In this document: positions 17,146 to 25,918 of the stretch, piece after piece
Numbering within the stretch: position 1 is the stretch's first letter
Layout: each line of letters opens with the position of its first letter
Assembly: GCA_012862575.1 (NCBI GenBank)
Contig: BLSF01000019.1
Location: forward strand, 62,001 to 126,000
Length of the DNA: 64,000 nucleotides
Source: Parietichytrium sp. I65-24A
Taxonomy: Eukaryota; Sar; Bigyra; Thraustochytrida; Thraustochytriidae
Direction: 5' to 3'
Notes under the pieces: generated by a model
Database searches by the model: none
Seen by the model: the letters and a program-made list of their open reading frames with translations, nothing else
Told to the model about the DNA's origin: nothing
Position numbers and translations under genes: made by a program

Positions 17146-18276
17146 TATCACCCTGCTTGACAGGCTCCCAAGTTCCGAGCATCGATGCAAGTCATTCATG
17201 TCAGTGACATTTTGTGTCAACTTGGCAGCTGAAGGCGAGTCACAAGATCTGGCGGCAGCAGCCGTATCTTTCGCTAGCTACTAGCGAGAGGTTGCATAGC
17301 TTTAGTATGCTTTAGTGTTTGTTTCCAGCGCGGTGGTGTGCGACTGATAGGCTGAATAAAGCGTTGCTGACTCACAGCCGCAATGGCCATCGGCATCAAA
17401 AAACAGTGAGGACCAGAATGCCACGAAAGCCAGGAAAACAAGGAAAGCCGGACGCATCATTCCTCAGATCTGTCTGCGCTCTCGAGTTAGTCACTGCAAC
17501 CAACTCCGAGTCGGGGTCACCGTGTAGTGTGCGGCTGCCCTAACCAGTTTTGGCATCGCCTTTCTTGAGGCTTTTTCGACGAAGATGAGCAGGAAAGTAA
17601 CGAACTGTAAAGTCGGATCAATCAGCAGCAACGTCCACTGACCACTGGGAACAATTTGTTTCGCAGGGTGCGAGCAGTGCCAGTTTACAGAATTCAGAAA
17701 TACAAAACTAAACTTCATGTTTTTTGAGTGTTTTTTTATTGATTTATACTGACGGATTGAATGGGTGACAGAAAGTGCTGACGTAGCGATAAAACATTTG
17801 TATTTGACTGTGAATTAACATTCTCAAAGTTCTCAACAGGAGCAGTCGTACAAGAGGTGCAAGGCAATAAACAGTTAGTGGTTATTGATAAAGTCCTTTA
17901 GAGTGGCCCATTGGTGGCCCAAGCTGGCTTCCAGCAGTAGGAAAGGACGCACACGCGCCGTAGCGTTCTATAACTTTCAACTTTATGATTGCTCAATCTC
18001 CATCGATGTATCCCTCCCTCCCTCTCTCTTTCTCCTCTTCATCCGGCTGGCCAGGCGGGTTTAATAGTGTCAGGCTCCCAAAAATAGTCGTAATTGCCCA
18101 CCTTTCCACCATGCCACATGGTCGTCAGAAACCTTAGCCATCATTTTGAGTCGATTTCTTGTGAAAAATTGAAGCAAAACTCTCTGATCCTCCGTGTGTG
18201 GCCCGACCGTGACCTGGCTTTTTTCGTCGGCCAGCCCAGCTTGTTTTCTAGTCAGCGCAGCCGCGAGGGGGAGAGC

Positions 18277-18301
18277 GAGAGAGAGAGAGAGAGAGAGAGA
18301 G
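18277..18301. repeat. (GA)n microsatellite
   Basis: About twelve GA units, 400 bp upstream of the NCKX start. More GA-rich sequence follows at 18412-18433. Confidence 0.9.
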
Positions 18302-18478
18302 TTAGAGCGTGTGTGTGCGCTACTGCTCGGCTAGGCGTAGTCTTAATAGTTCTGGTCTTTGGTAGTTCGATGACGGACACGTTAGGAGAGCAGAGAGGGC
18401 ACAGAGGGCAGAGAGAGAGAGATAGAGAGAGAGATTGGCTCACGGCAAAAGTTGGGCGGTACTCACTCAGTGGTACTG

Positions 18479-18488
18479 TACTCAGTAC
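18479..18488 (+). promoter_or_regulatory. TACTCAGTAC element, copy 3
   Basis: Lies 212-221 bp before the NCKX ATG inside a dense run of related GTACT/AGTAC half-sites (18459-18520). Confidence 0.5.
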
Positions 18489-18699
18489 ACTCAGTACTCT
18501 GCACTCTCTGAGTGGAGTACGGTGCTCAGGTGGGCACGCACTGTGAAATCTGTGAAGGGGTGAGTTCAAGTGTTGCAAATTCGTTTTGAAGCGTGGCTCG
18601 GGAGTACGTGTAGCCAGCAGTCGCGGACGAGAAAGGTTCGCGGCGGGACAGATTTTTGGGTTTAGCGCGGGCGCTTGCCGAACGGAGGAGCAAGACAAA

Positions 18700-20436
18700 A
18701 TGCTGGCAAACTACATTACGTCCAAGTACTCCAAGGAGTCCCGCTCCTTTCGCCGCGCGCACCGCGGCGAGAAGAATGCCATGCTCGGATGGGTCGCCGT
18801 CTTGGCCGTCGCATGCGTCGGGTACATGCACTGGCAGACTATGAACGACGAAACCAACCTGCTGCTCGGAAACGAAGAGTCCATGGGAGCCAGGCGCCAG
18901 TTGGAGCTCTTCGTGACGGAACCTGAGGCTTGCGCGGACACAGAAAAGTGGTGGGCAGGGCCATTCTTCTTGGTCATGCTTTACAGTTTCGTGGGTCTTG
19001 CGGTGATCACTGATGAATACTTTGAGCCAACTCTTGGAGTGATCTCCGATGACTTGGGTCTCTCTTCTGACGTGGCTGGAGCTACCTTCATGGCTGCCGG
19101 ATCGTCTGCCCCGGAGTTGTTGACTTCAGTTGTTGACGCGTTCTTTAGCAAGGCAAGTGTAGGTGTCGGTACCATTCTTGGCAGCGCCATGTTTAACCTG
19201 CTTATTATTGTCGGAGGAAGTGCCCTTCTGGGCAAAAACAAGGAAGACGACGGACCATTGGTGATTCAAGGTTTTCCACTCGGACGCGATTCTTCGTTCT
19301 ACGTCCTTGCACTGGCAATTCTCGCCGCGGTGGCTCTGAACGATGGGAAACTGTGCGTTATGGCGGACAACCGTCAAGAAATCTTTGTGAACAGCACGGA
19401 ACAGGTCGGCAAAGACACCTACTGCTATGTCGGACTCATCTCCCCTGTGGAAGGTTTGCTTTTGGTGCTCTTCTACTGCTCATACATCGTGTTCATGGTC
19501 TACAATCGCAGAATCCAGGCATGGTACATTGAGAACGTCGCCTTCAAGCTTTGCAGCAATCTTGGGCGGCCAACAAACCAAACCAAACCCGCAACCGAGC
19601 TGGCTGCCCTTCAAGACGCAGTAGATAAGGAAAGTGAAAGAGAGCGCCGCGACTCCTGGGCGGGGGAGGGGAAAGAAGGCGAGGGGGATGCTGGCTCTGT
19701 CTCTGGCCAATCCTTCAAGTCTGATTTCGAGGAGGACGAGGAGGAATTTCCTGGAAATCCTTGCAAAACTCCGATGCCAGAGTCTCTCGGAGGCAAAATT
19801 TACTGGGCCCTTGCATTTCCATACCGGATTTTGTTTTTCTTCACCATGCCAGTCTTCATGAAGGAGGGCAAACTGAAGAACTCGATTTTGTTTTTCATGA
19901 ACATCGTCTGGATCACCCTGCTTACCATTGTCATGGTGTACTTTTCGACATATGGAGGCTGCTTGCTTGAAGTGGATCCTTTCATCATCGGAATCATCTT
20001 TTTGGCTATCGGCACCTCAGTTCCAGATGCTCTGGCGAGCTTCATTGCTGCTCGCAACGGGCACGGTGACATGGCTGTCTCTAACGCTGTGGGATCCAAT
20101 GTCTTTGACATCTTTCTCGGACTCGGTCTTCCATGGTTCCTCGCTGGCCTTGCTTTCCCGGATGCAGTCATTACGGCTGAGGGATCTCGCGGAGGAAGCT
20201 TTGTTGTTGCAAACGGTCTTCTTGGTGGAATCATGATGCTTCTTATCGGCCTCTTTATGTTTGTTGGAAGCCTCATCTTGTTCAAGTGGCGTATGTTGCG
20301 ACCAATTGCCCTGCTTCTGATTGTGTACTACATATTCTTCCTCCTCTTCCTCATCCTCGTAAACAGATGCCAGATCCCGGCGTGCATCGAGCTTGACTGC
20401 TCCCGCTGCGGGAACGAGCCATCCATCTTCTTCTGA
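18700..20436 (+). CDS. K+-dependent Na+/Ca2+ exchanger (NCKX type, SLC24-like)
   Basis: 578 residues from the first ATG (MLANYITSK). A hydrophobic helix at about 29-46 may be a signal anchor. Both alpha repeats are present: alpha-1 at about 121-172 (VAGATFMAAGSSAPELLTSV, then GTILGSAMFNLL) and alpha-2 at about 426-480 (AIGTSVPDALASF, then AVGSNVFDIFLGLG). The Asp in SNVFDI matches the residue linked to K+ dependence in mammalian NCKX proteins, so the exchanger should extrude Ca2+ and K+ against Na+. The central cytosolic loop (about 295-365) is acidic and Ser-rich (SDFEEDEEEFPG), as in the family. The C-terminus is Cys-containing and short. Plasma membrane or vacuolar location is undecided. 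Confidence 0.92.
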   Translation: MLANYITSKYSKESRSFRRAHRGEKNAMLGWVAVLAVACVGYMHWQTMNDETNLLLGNEESMGARRQLELFVTEPEACADTEKWWAGPFFLVMLYSFVGLAVITDEYFEPTLGVISDDLGLSSDVAGATFMAAGSSAPELLTSVVDAFFSKASVGVGTILGSAMFNLLIIVGGSALLGKNKEDDGPLVIQGFPLGRDSSFYVLALAILAAVALNDGKLCVMADNRQEIFVNSTEQVGKDTYCYVGLISPVEGLLLVLFYCSYIVFMVYNRRIQAWYIENVAFKLCSNLGRPTNQTKPATELAALQDAVDKESERERRDSWAGEGKEGEGDAGSVSGQSFKSDFEEDEEEFPGNPCKTPMPESLGGKIYWALAFPYRILFFFTMPVFMKEGKLKNSILFFMNIVWITLLTIVMVYFSTYGGCLLEVDPFIIGIIFLAIGTSVPDALASFIAARNGHGDMAVSNAVGSNVFDIFLGLGLPWFLAGLAFPDAVITAEGSRGGSFVVANGLLGGIMMLLIGLFMFVGSLILFKWRMLRPIALLLIVYYIFFLLFLILVNRCQIPACIELDCSRCGNEPSIFF

Positions 20437-20829
20437 GCAATAGACTTTTCATACCTGATACTACCGTGAACGGTCCACAATCGATCAACAGACCATAAGA
20501 ATCTTCATCCTGTTCAGCTCTTTCGTTTTCGTTTTACATCTACTCTTTCCTTGAACAGCGGGTATCGTGATCTGCTTTAGCGACATCAGCCTCACAGATC
20601 GTTTTTCAATCACTTGTTTCATCTGTGTCTTTGTACGTGTGCATGTTTTGAAGAAATTAAAAATTAGCTTTTAGTATAGACACAACAGCGACTCTTAAAA
20701 AAAAACATGCAAATTAAGGCGCTGGATTGGGGGTGGTGATCTTGCTTCTCTTCCGCAGCATTCTCGGGGCAACGCGCAACGTGGTACGTTGCTCTTCTGG
20801 GAGGGGACAGAAGACGAAACTATTAGGGA
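20437..20829. other. convergent 3' interval, no gene seen
   Basis: 3' flanks of NCKX and the Pro-rich gene, with A-rich runs near 20655-20705 but no perfect AATAAA. Confidence 0.5.
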
Positions 20830-21468
20830 TCATCTCTTTCTGCTCGCTCGCTTACTCATCCGCTTCGCAAAGAAAGATTTTGTTCTGCTCTTCTTCTTCT
20901 TGTCTTCGCCTTCTTCCTCTGGTGGCGGAGGAGGGAACGACTCTTCTAGCTGCTCTAAAACGTGCGCTGGTATTATATCCTGATCAGGCGGCGGCGGCGG
21001 CTCACTATTCGGGTCGATTCCCCACTCCCCTGGCGGAGGGGGCTCAAAGTCATCCTCCTCTTCGTCGTCGTAATCCCAATCCGGAAGGTTTATATCCTCT
21101 AGACTCTCTCCATACTTTTTCTTTAGCTTCATGTTGAGCGCGTCCAAACCTTTTTGCGCAGTATAATACAGCAAAATATCAAGCAGCTCATCCAGGTACT
21201 CCTTATCCGGTCGATGCCTAGCATAAAAAAGCATGAGCGCCTGTCTCAAAAGCGCTGGGCTAAAACCCGCCGATGCATCCACCGCTCCCAAATATGCGTC
21301 CGGCGCCTCTCGCGTGCCTTTCGCGTACGGCGTCGAAAACCCTACTCCTGAGCCAAACCTCAGCGGTTTGCCCTTTCCATGTTTGGCCGCGCTTCCTTTC
21401 GCGCCTCCTTTCGCGCCTTTCCCGCCTCTGAACAGCGCCCTGCTCTTGCGTTTGATCATGCTACTCAT
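20830..21468 (-). CDS. Pro-rich acidic protein of unknown function
   Basis: 212 residues from the first ATG (MSSMIKRKSRALF). A basic Gly/Lys-rich N-terminus (about 1-40) precedes a predicted helical core (about 68-125: SPALLRQALMLFYARH, then EYLDELLDILLYY). An acidic run (DYDDEEEDDFE) and three proline clusters (EPPPPGEWG, EPPPPPDQD, FPPPPPEEE) follow, then a Lys/Arg tail. The proline clusters resemble profilin- or SH3-binding sites, so a scaffold or cytoskeletal role is conceivable. No family was recognised. Confidence 0.6.
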   Translation of the reverse strand: MSSMIKRKSRALFRGGKGAKGGAKGSAAKHGKGKPLRFGSGVGFSTPYAKGTREAPDAYLGAVDASAGFSPALLRQALMLFYARHRPDKEYLDELLDILLYYTAQKGLDALNMKLKKKYGESLEDINLPDWDYDDEEEDDFEPPPPGEWGIDPNSEPPPPPDQDIIPAHVLEQLEESFPPPPPEEEGEDKKKKSRTKSFFAKRMSKRASRKR

Positions 21469-21639
21469 CCCGTCTTCTGATCTGACTCGCTTTCCACCTC
21501 TCCAACACGCAAACTACTCCACTTGTAACCCCACACTACAAAATACAAACTACACACTACACACTACACGCTCCTTGCCCGGGCGCGGGGACGCTCTTTC
21601 TGCGATGCGCGTTTTTCGTCCCACTAGCTTTGGGCTCTC

Positions 21640-21712
21640 TCTCTCTGTGAGTGTGTGTGTGTCTCTCTCTCTCTTACTTTCTTTCTTCCTCTCTTTCTCT
21701 CTCGCTCTCTAC
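21640..21712. repeat. (GT)n and (CT)n low-complexity tract
   Basis: GTGTGTGTGT followed by long CT runs, upstream of the Pro-rich gene's start. Confidence 0.8.
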
Positions 21713-22147
21713 TTTTCACTTGCAGTAAGAGTGTTAGAGTGCCACCGAACTGCCTAATGGTTGTTACCGCAGAGGCTACGTTGTCCAGAGGAGGGACTCG
21801 CGTAAGAGTGCTTAGTGTGCACACATCTCTCTGCTTTCCAGTGTGCGCTAGTCAGCTTTACGTTACAAGAGTGCCAGTGGCTCGCTTAACGAGTGCTGGT
21901 AACAGGAGTGGTATCCGTGCTGTACACTTCTGAGGTACAAGCATTAATAGAGCGTTGGGTAGCTTCACCTTCCTCGGTAGTGCATTTGTAGTGGCGTTCT
22001 ATGAGTTATGGAGAGAAATGGACTGGCTTGAGGAAATGCAAAAAATGCAACATGGAATATAACATGGACGACGACACTGTGGCGTTGAAATGGTGGGGTC
22101 TGCGATGTATGTATGTATTTTTTTCGATTGATTGACGATAGAAAAGA

Positions 22148-22519
22148 ATGAACGCCAGTTCTGAGACATTGAGAGAGTGGCAATATTTACCCAGCGCGGG
22201 TCCAAGTTCCAGGTTCCATGTTGTGGCACTTCTGGGGCATTTCTCGGGCATTTCGGGCAGCGGTGCATTGGTTCTGGGTACTGATGAAGACACAGGGCGA
22301 AGGATTGTGGCGGCCAACGTAGAAGGTAAGTTCTTCGGAGCTGTTGTAAGCGGAAACTATCTTTCAGAGCTCTGTGAAGCAGTGACATTTGTAGTGGCAG
22401 ATGGCACGTGGGGGCTAGAGTTGCATTGTCATAGACTACGGTGGCGGAATCCCATCGCTGGCAAAGACATGATCAGAGCCCACCAATCTCGAGATACCGA
22501 CCATTCTTTTGATCTATGA
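22148..22519 (+). CDS. possible small protein, doubtful
   Basis: A 123-codon frame from ATG. It contains a smooth hydrophobic/Gly stretch (RFHVVALLGHFSGISGSG) followed by an acidic turn. Inside it, GTAAGT at about 22326 and TTTCAG at about 22367 would form a 42-nt intron, so the frame might be spliced. No family was recognised and flanking signals are lacking. Confidence 0.22.
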   Translation: MNASSETLREWQYLPSAGPSSRFHVVALLGHFSGISGSGALVLGTDEDTGRRIVAANVEGKFFGAVVSGNYLSELCEAVTFVVADGTWGLELHCHRLRWRNPIAGKDMIRAHQSRDTDHSFDL

Positions 22520-22708
22520 TGGCATTTGAAATGTCCGCAAGATTCCACACATTAAACGCTCTCAGACGACTGATTCAGACAAGTGCAAGGTAACAGGCCA
22601 AGAGAAGCGCAAGGTGGTATCTGAACAGTTTTTAAGATTCGGGTTCCTTGTCAAGTTGTATTGTACACGCTCAGGTTTCGGGCACGGAGCCCACTTGTCA
22701 CTCTCCCT

Positions 22709-22939
22709 CTAATGTGAAGACGATGACTCCTTCAGCTGCTCATTGGTAAAGTCAAACACCGCGCTGCGAAAAGGGATCGACACTGCGTCTACCGCTCGCT
22801 CTGTCTGAGAGAACGACTCTGCAAGTCGAGTCACCTGACCATTCAGCGTCTCGAGCACCTGTTGCAACTCATTCACTGACAGACACAAATCCCCCAATGC
22901 CTCCACGTGCTTGGAACGAGCTTCCTTCAAGTTCTCCAT
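22709..22939 (-). CDS. possible 76-residue coiled-coil protein
   Basis: From the first ATG (MENLKEARSKHVEAL) the frame gives a short helical protein with heptad-like spacing (LSVNELQQVLETLNGQVTRL) and a hydrophobic helix after it (AVSIPFRSAVFDF), ending in Ser/His. Size and layout resemble small coiled-coil subunits such as kinetochore DASH Dad2 or BLOC-type proteins, but the likeness is weak. The frame is open upstream to about 23068, where several CAG/AAG acceptors lie, so a 5' exon may exist. Confidence 0.35.
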   Translation of the reverse strand: MENLKEARSKHVEALGDLCLSVNELQQVLETLNGQVTRLAESFSQTERAVDAVSIPFRSAVFDFTNEQLKESSSSH

Positions 22940-23263
22940 ATCTCTGCAGAATCCGCTGTCTCCGTGCTCGCTGCGCCGCTTCTGCCCCAAAGCACGGATG
23001 AGCGAACCGTTTCGTAAAGCTCCAACTTTGCGCCTCTCTTCACTTGAACAACTTGGCTTTGTCTGCAACTGTGTCGCAACTGTACTCGAGTAACTGCAGG
23101 TTTTTTTTTTAAATCAGCGAAACCTTCTTTGTTCACGATCAACGAGATGCTCCTCGGCAAATGTGTGCGGAACGTTTCTTATTTCCTACTGCTAGTGTTT
23201 GATTGCATTGATTTGCATTGATTGATTTATTGCACGCATTGACAGTGAATGCATTGCGATTAG

Positions 23264-23280
23264 TACTCAGTACTCAGTAC
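23264..23280 (+). promoter_or_regulatory. TACTCAGTAC element, tandem copies 4
   Basis: Two overlapping copies (AGTACTCAGTACTCAGTAC), preceded 25 bp upstream by TTGACAGTGAATGC, which resembles the 16-bp motif found at the NIPA and PRPP synthetase genes. It lies about 330 bp upstream of the small minus-strand coiled-coil candidate. Confidence 0.4.
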
Positions 23281-23739
23281 CGGTGCCTTCATCATTTTAA
23301 AAAAAGAAATCTGGTCGGCAAAACCGGTGCTGTCACACTACTCGTACCCGTACGATTGAGTTGCCGGCCAAGACTACCAAACTTCTTGATTCGAGCGGTC
23401 TGAATTTTAATCCCCGGGCAATCATCAACGTAACTCCGCGACATGACAACAAGGTGTACCACTATTAGATCAACCCCTTAGTAAGAGACTACTCTGCCAG
23501 GAAGTCTCTCTTGATCAAGTTCACACCCCTCGAGGTATCTCCTATAGACATTACTAAGGAGTTCTAATGATAAGCAGCAGGTCAACGATCGGATTCGAGC
23601 TGGACCTACACTTTTGTATATGATGGACATAGGCAGAGGTGCAGGACTTGCCCTTTGTTACTGGCATGCTTAAGAGATGCTAGATCTGAAAAGAGCCTTT
23701 TCTCATCACAAGATGGTGTTCCGCACACACTACAAATCC

Positions 23740-24223
23740 CTATGACACCCTATAAGATTCAGTACAGTCTCCGATAGAGGAAACTATTGGCGTCATAGGC
23801 ACCCTTATACGACGCCATTTGTCTGAAATGTGACGAATGGGACTTCGACCGCGTAGTAGTGATAACGTGGCTCCTAAGAGAGCAATTGTAACCAACTTGC
23901 AACGCTGGCGAAAGTATTTTCTCTTCCGTTTCGGACTAGTGAAAGCAGCCACTACAATGACTAAGAAATAGTTGCACAAAAGTACGTTCCGGTGCCTGCC
24001 CGCTACTATTACCCACCATAAACTCTACCATCCACGGAAACACTCCCTCGCCTCGCCTCTCCAAACCAAAATACGCAAAATACCCCTTCACAACTTCCTC
24101 CAATTCCAGAGGCCTCATCAGTCAGCGTAAACCCTACTCCCACAGTAGAACGCAAATTGTGTAGTAGGCAAGTAGAACACTCTTAAGCGACGAGTCCTCC
24201 AATTCTTCCAACACTTTCGACAT
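23740..24223 (-). CDS. candidate three-exon small membrane protein, speculative
   Basis: Exons 24223-24144, 24113-24013 and 23960-23740 would join in one frame of 133 codons. Exon 1 starts MSKVLEELEDSSLKSVLLAY. Exon 2 gives LELEEVVKGYFAYFGLERR, then FPWMVEF. Exon 3 opens VIVVAAFTSPKRKRKYFRQ. The proposed introns are 30 nt (GTGGGA...GATGAG, with a CTGAC branch-like site) and 52 nt (GTAATA...TTCTTAG). The frame closes across both junctions, but a 30-nt intron would be extremely short and the last 40 residues look non-coding. No family was recognised. Confidence 0.2.
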
Positions 24224-24360
24224 ACGAGACTGAACTTGGGCGAACAAGAGCAAAGAGCAAACAGAGCAAACAAAGAGAGCAAGCACCACTCTGCAAGCAG
24301 CAGGAGCAAGGCAGACGGGCACAGCGGTGGCAGCAACAGCGCGGCACTCGGCCGGAGAGA

Positions 24361-24403
24361 AGAGGGAAGAGGGAAGAGGGAAGAGGGAAGAGAGAAGAGG
24401 GAA
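24361..24403. repeat. tandem repeat, unit AGAGGGA
   Basis: Five to six copies of a 7-bp GAAGAGG unit. Confidence 0.85.
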
Positions 24404-25046
24404 CGGCGGCGTTGGCGTTCGTCAGGTCTGGCAGGTCTGGGCGCAGCGGCGGCAGTGTGAACTAACAGACAAGACAAGAGGAACGGAGGAACAAAAGGAA
24501 CAGCTCGCGAACTGTTCACGTGCAACGCGGGGCTATTACCTCGTGTTCTACTGCGCTTACCGCAAACCAGCTTGAGAGTTGCGCTAACCATCGCCTAGCA
24601 GTGCACACCAAGCGCACGAGGAGGTGGCGAGGTATTACGCGGGGGCTAGCGCGAGCAGGTAGCTGGGGGGCGCAGATTTGTGACTTGGTCCCGCCAGTGT
24701 CTGGTGTTAGAGTCCGTGAACACTGTTTACCATTGAGTTGCCTGCAGAGAAGGCTGGGGCGTTTTCCGGAGCATAGTGGAATTGGGTAAAGCGACGTAAA
24801 GGACGCGTTGAGTTGCCCCTGTAGCCCCGCTCGGAATTTCCGAAGGTACTAGGACAGTACATAGCTCGCCACGTGATCATCGTGGACTGACGGAGAGTGG
24901 AGAAGGTGCAGTGAATTGGCTGTGAAGGAGAGAGAATTCCAGATTTCAGGAATTTCTGATTCTCAACTTCTGAAATTCTCAAATTCTCAAATTGAGGCAG
25001 ACAGAGTTCGGAGGCGCAGCGCAGAGTCTGACAGTCCGCATACATC

Positions 25047-25469
25047 ATGTTGATAAAGCTTCCGAAGGTGAAGAGGAGGCGCGAGAAGAGCGCGTCAGCG
25101 GCGTCGTCCGCCAGCGCGAGCGTCGGGTCGCTATCGTTCGGGGACGAGTTTGACGAGGCAGTGTTGGCGCTGGGACACACCGAAGATGTCAGCGTGTATG
25201 GCGACGAGAGTACCCTGTACTTCTTCCAGGATCAGATCCAGGAAGAGCGCGTCTTCTTTGTCGTCGAAGACGCCGCGGAGAACGTCGCAGGGATCGACGG
25301 TTTGAGCGGAGCACGCAGGAAGGATTCCGACAAGGTGTCCGAAAACGGAGAAGAGGAGGAGGAGTGCAAGACCGACGCAGCCGATCCGCCGATGCACATC
25401 GTCAAGAATACACAGTCGTCTAAAAAGCACCTCTGGGGAGCAGGACGTAAGGCTTTCTTTGTGGTTTGA
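25047..25469 (+). CDS. acidic protein of unknown function, possibly spliced at the 3' end
   Basis: 140 codons from ATG (MLIKLPKVKRRREK). The N-terminus is basic, then Ser/Ala-rich, then a compact core (about 27-85: SLSFGDEFDEAVLALGH, VYGDESTLYFFQDQI, ERVFFVVEDAAEN) followed by an acidic, Glu-rich and Lys-ending tail. No family was recognised. Near the end, GGAC|GTAAGG at about 25449 is a good 5' splice site only 20 bp before the stop, so the last residues (KAFFVV) may be intronic, with a further exon downstream. The coding call rests on composition and the length of the frame. Confidence 0.5.
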   Translation: MLIKLPKVKRRREKSASAASSASASVGSLSFGDEFDEAVLALGHTEDVSVYGDESTLYFFQDQIQEERVFFVVEDAAENVAGIDGLSGARRKDSDKVSENGEEEEECKTDAADPPMHIVKNTQSSKKHLWGAGRKAFFVV

Positions 25470-25918
25470 TGAGCCAGGATTGGCTTGTGCTTGCTTGTCT
25501 GCCCTGTCGTGCCCCCGAGGCGGGTCGAGCGGCGCTCTGCTCCTGCTTTTAGCTTTGTCGCAACGTCTGTGGCATCTGTGTTTCCCTTCTGTGTCTACCC
25601 GTCTTCCACTCTGCGCCGAAATCATCATTCGAGAGGCGTTTCCTGTGGAAGAACACCATACTTCACCCTCCGCTGTCGAAAGATTTTGACAATTTTGTTT
25701 GCTGAACATTATAATCATCGATGAATTACATTTTTCAACATGTTTAACTCTTTTTTGTTTGTTTGTTTGTTTGTTTGTTCCAATCCTTTCCTCGGCCGCA
25801 AGAGGAAAACATCATGTCGTAACATTGACAGCAAGGCGACTGTTAAAATTCTATGTTCTTATTCTATGATCCGCGAGGTCGGCGTGCCTGGTGTATGCAT
25901 GTATGGTAAGCTCAATTC
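25470..25918. other. convergent 3' interval
   Basis: No gene seen beyond a possible last exon of the preceding gene. It contains the TTTG microsatellite. Confidence 0.45.
25754..25779. repeat. (TTTG)n microsatellite
   Basis: Six copies of GTTT in the convergent 3' interval. Confidence 0.9.

Larger units (their letters stand above)
16020..18699. other. gene-poor interval of 2.7 kb
   Basis: No convincing intact gene. It contains a palindrome cluster (16622-16672), a candidate decayed coding stretch on the minus strand (16848-17145), a short hairpin at 17268-17290, a GA microsatellite and a motif-rich NCKX promoter. A plus-strand frame at 16764-17207 (147 codons) has no motif and overlaps the minus-strand stretch. 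Confidence 0.5.
21469..25046. other. gene-poor interval of 3.6 kb with weak small-gene candidates
   Basis: Low-complexity pyrimidine and GA tracts, a promoter-type element at 23264-23280 and three weak coding candidates (22148-22519 plus; 22709-22939 minus; 23740-24223 minus) are listed separately. I saw no known domain and no transposon protein. Confidence 0.45.

Noticed and set aside
17268-17290. Hairpin with a 10-bp stem and 3-nt loop (TCGCTAG/CTAGCGA core)
   Set aside because: Too short and isolated to assign as a terminator or RNA element in a eukaryotic genome.
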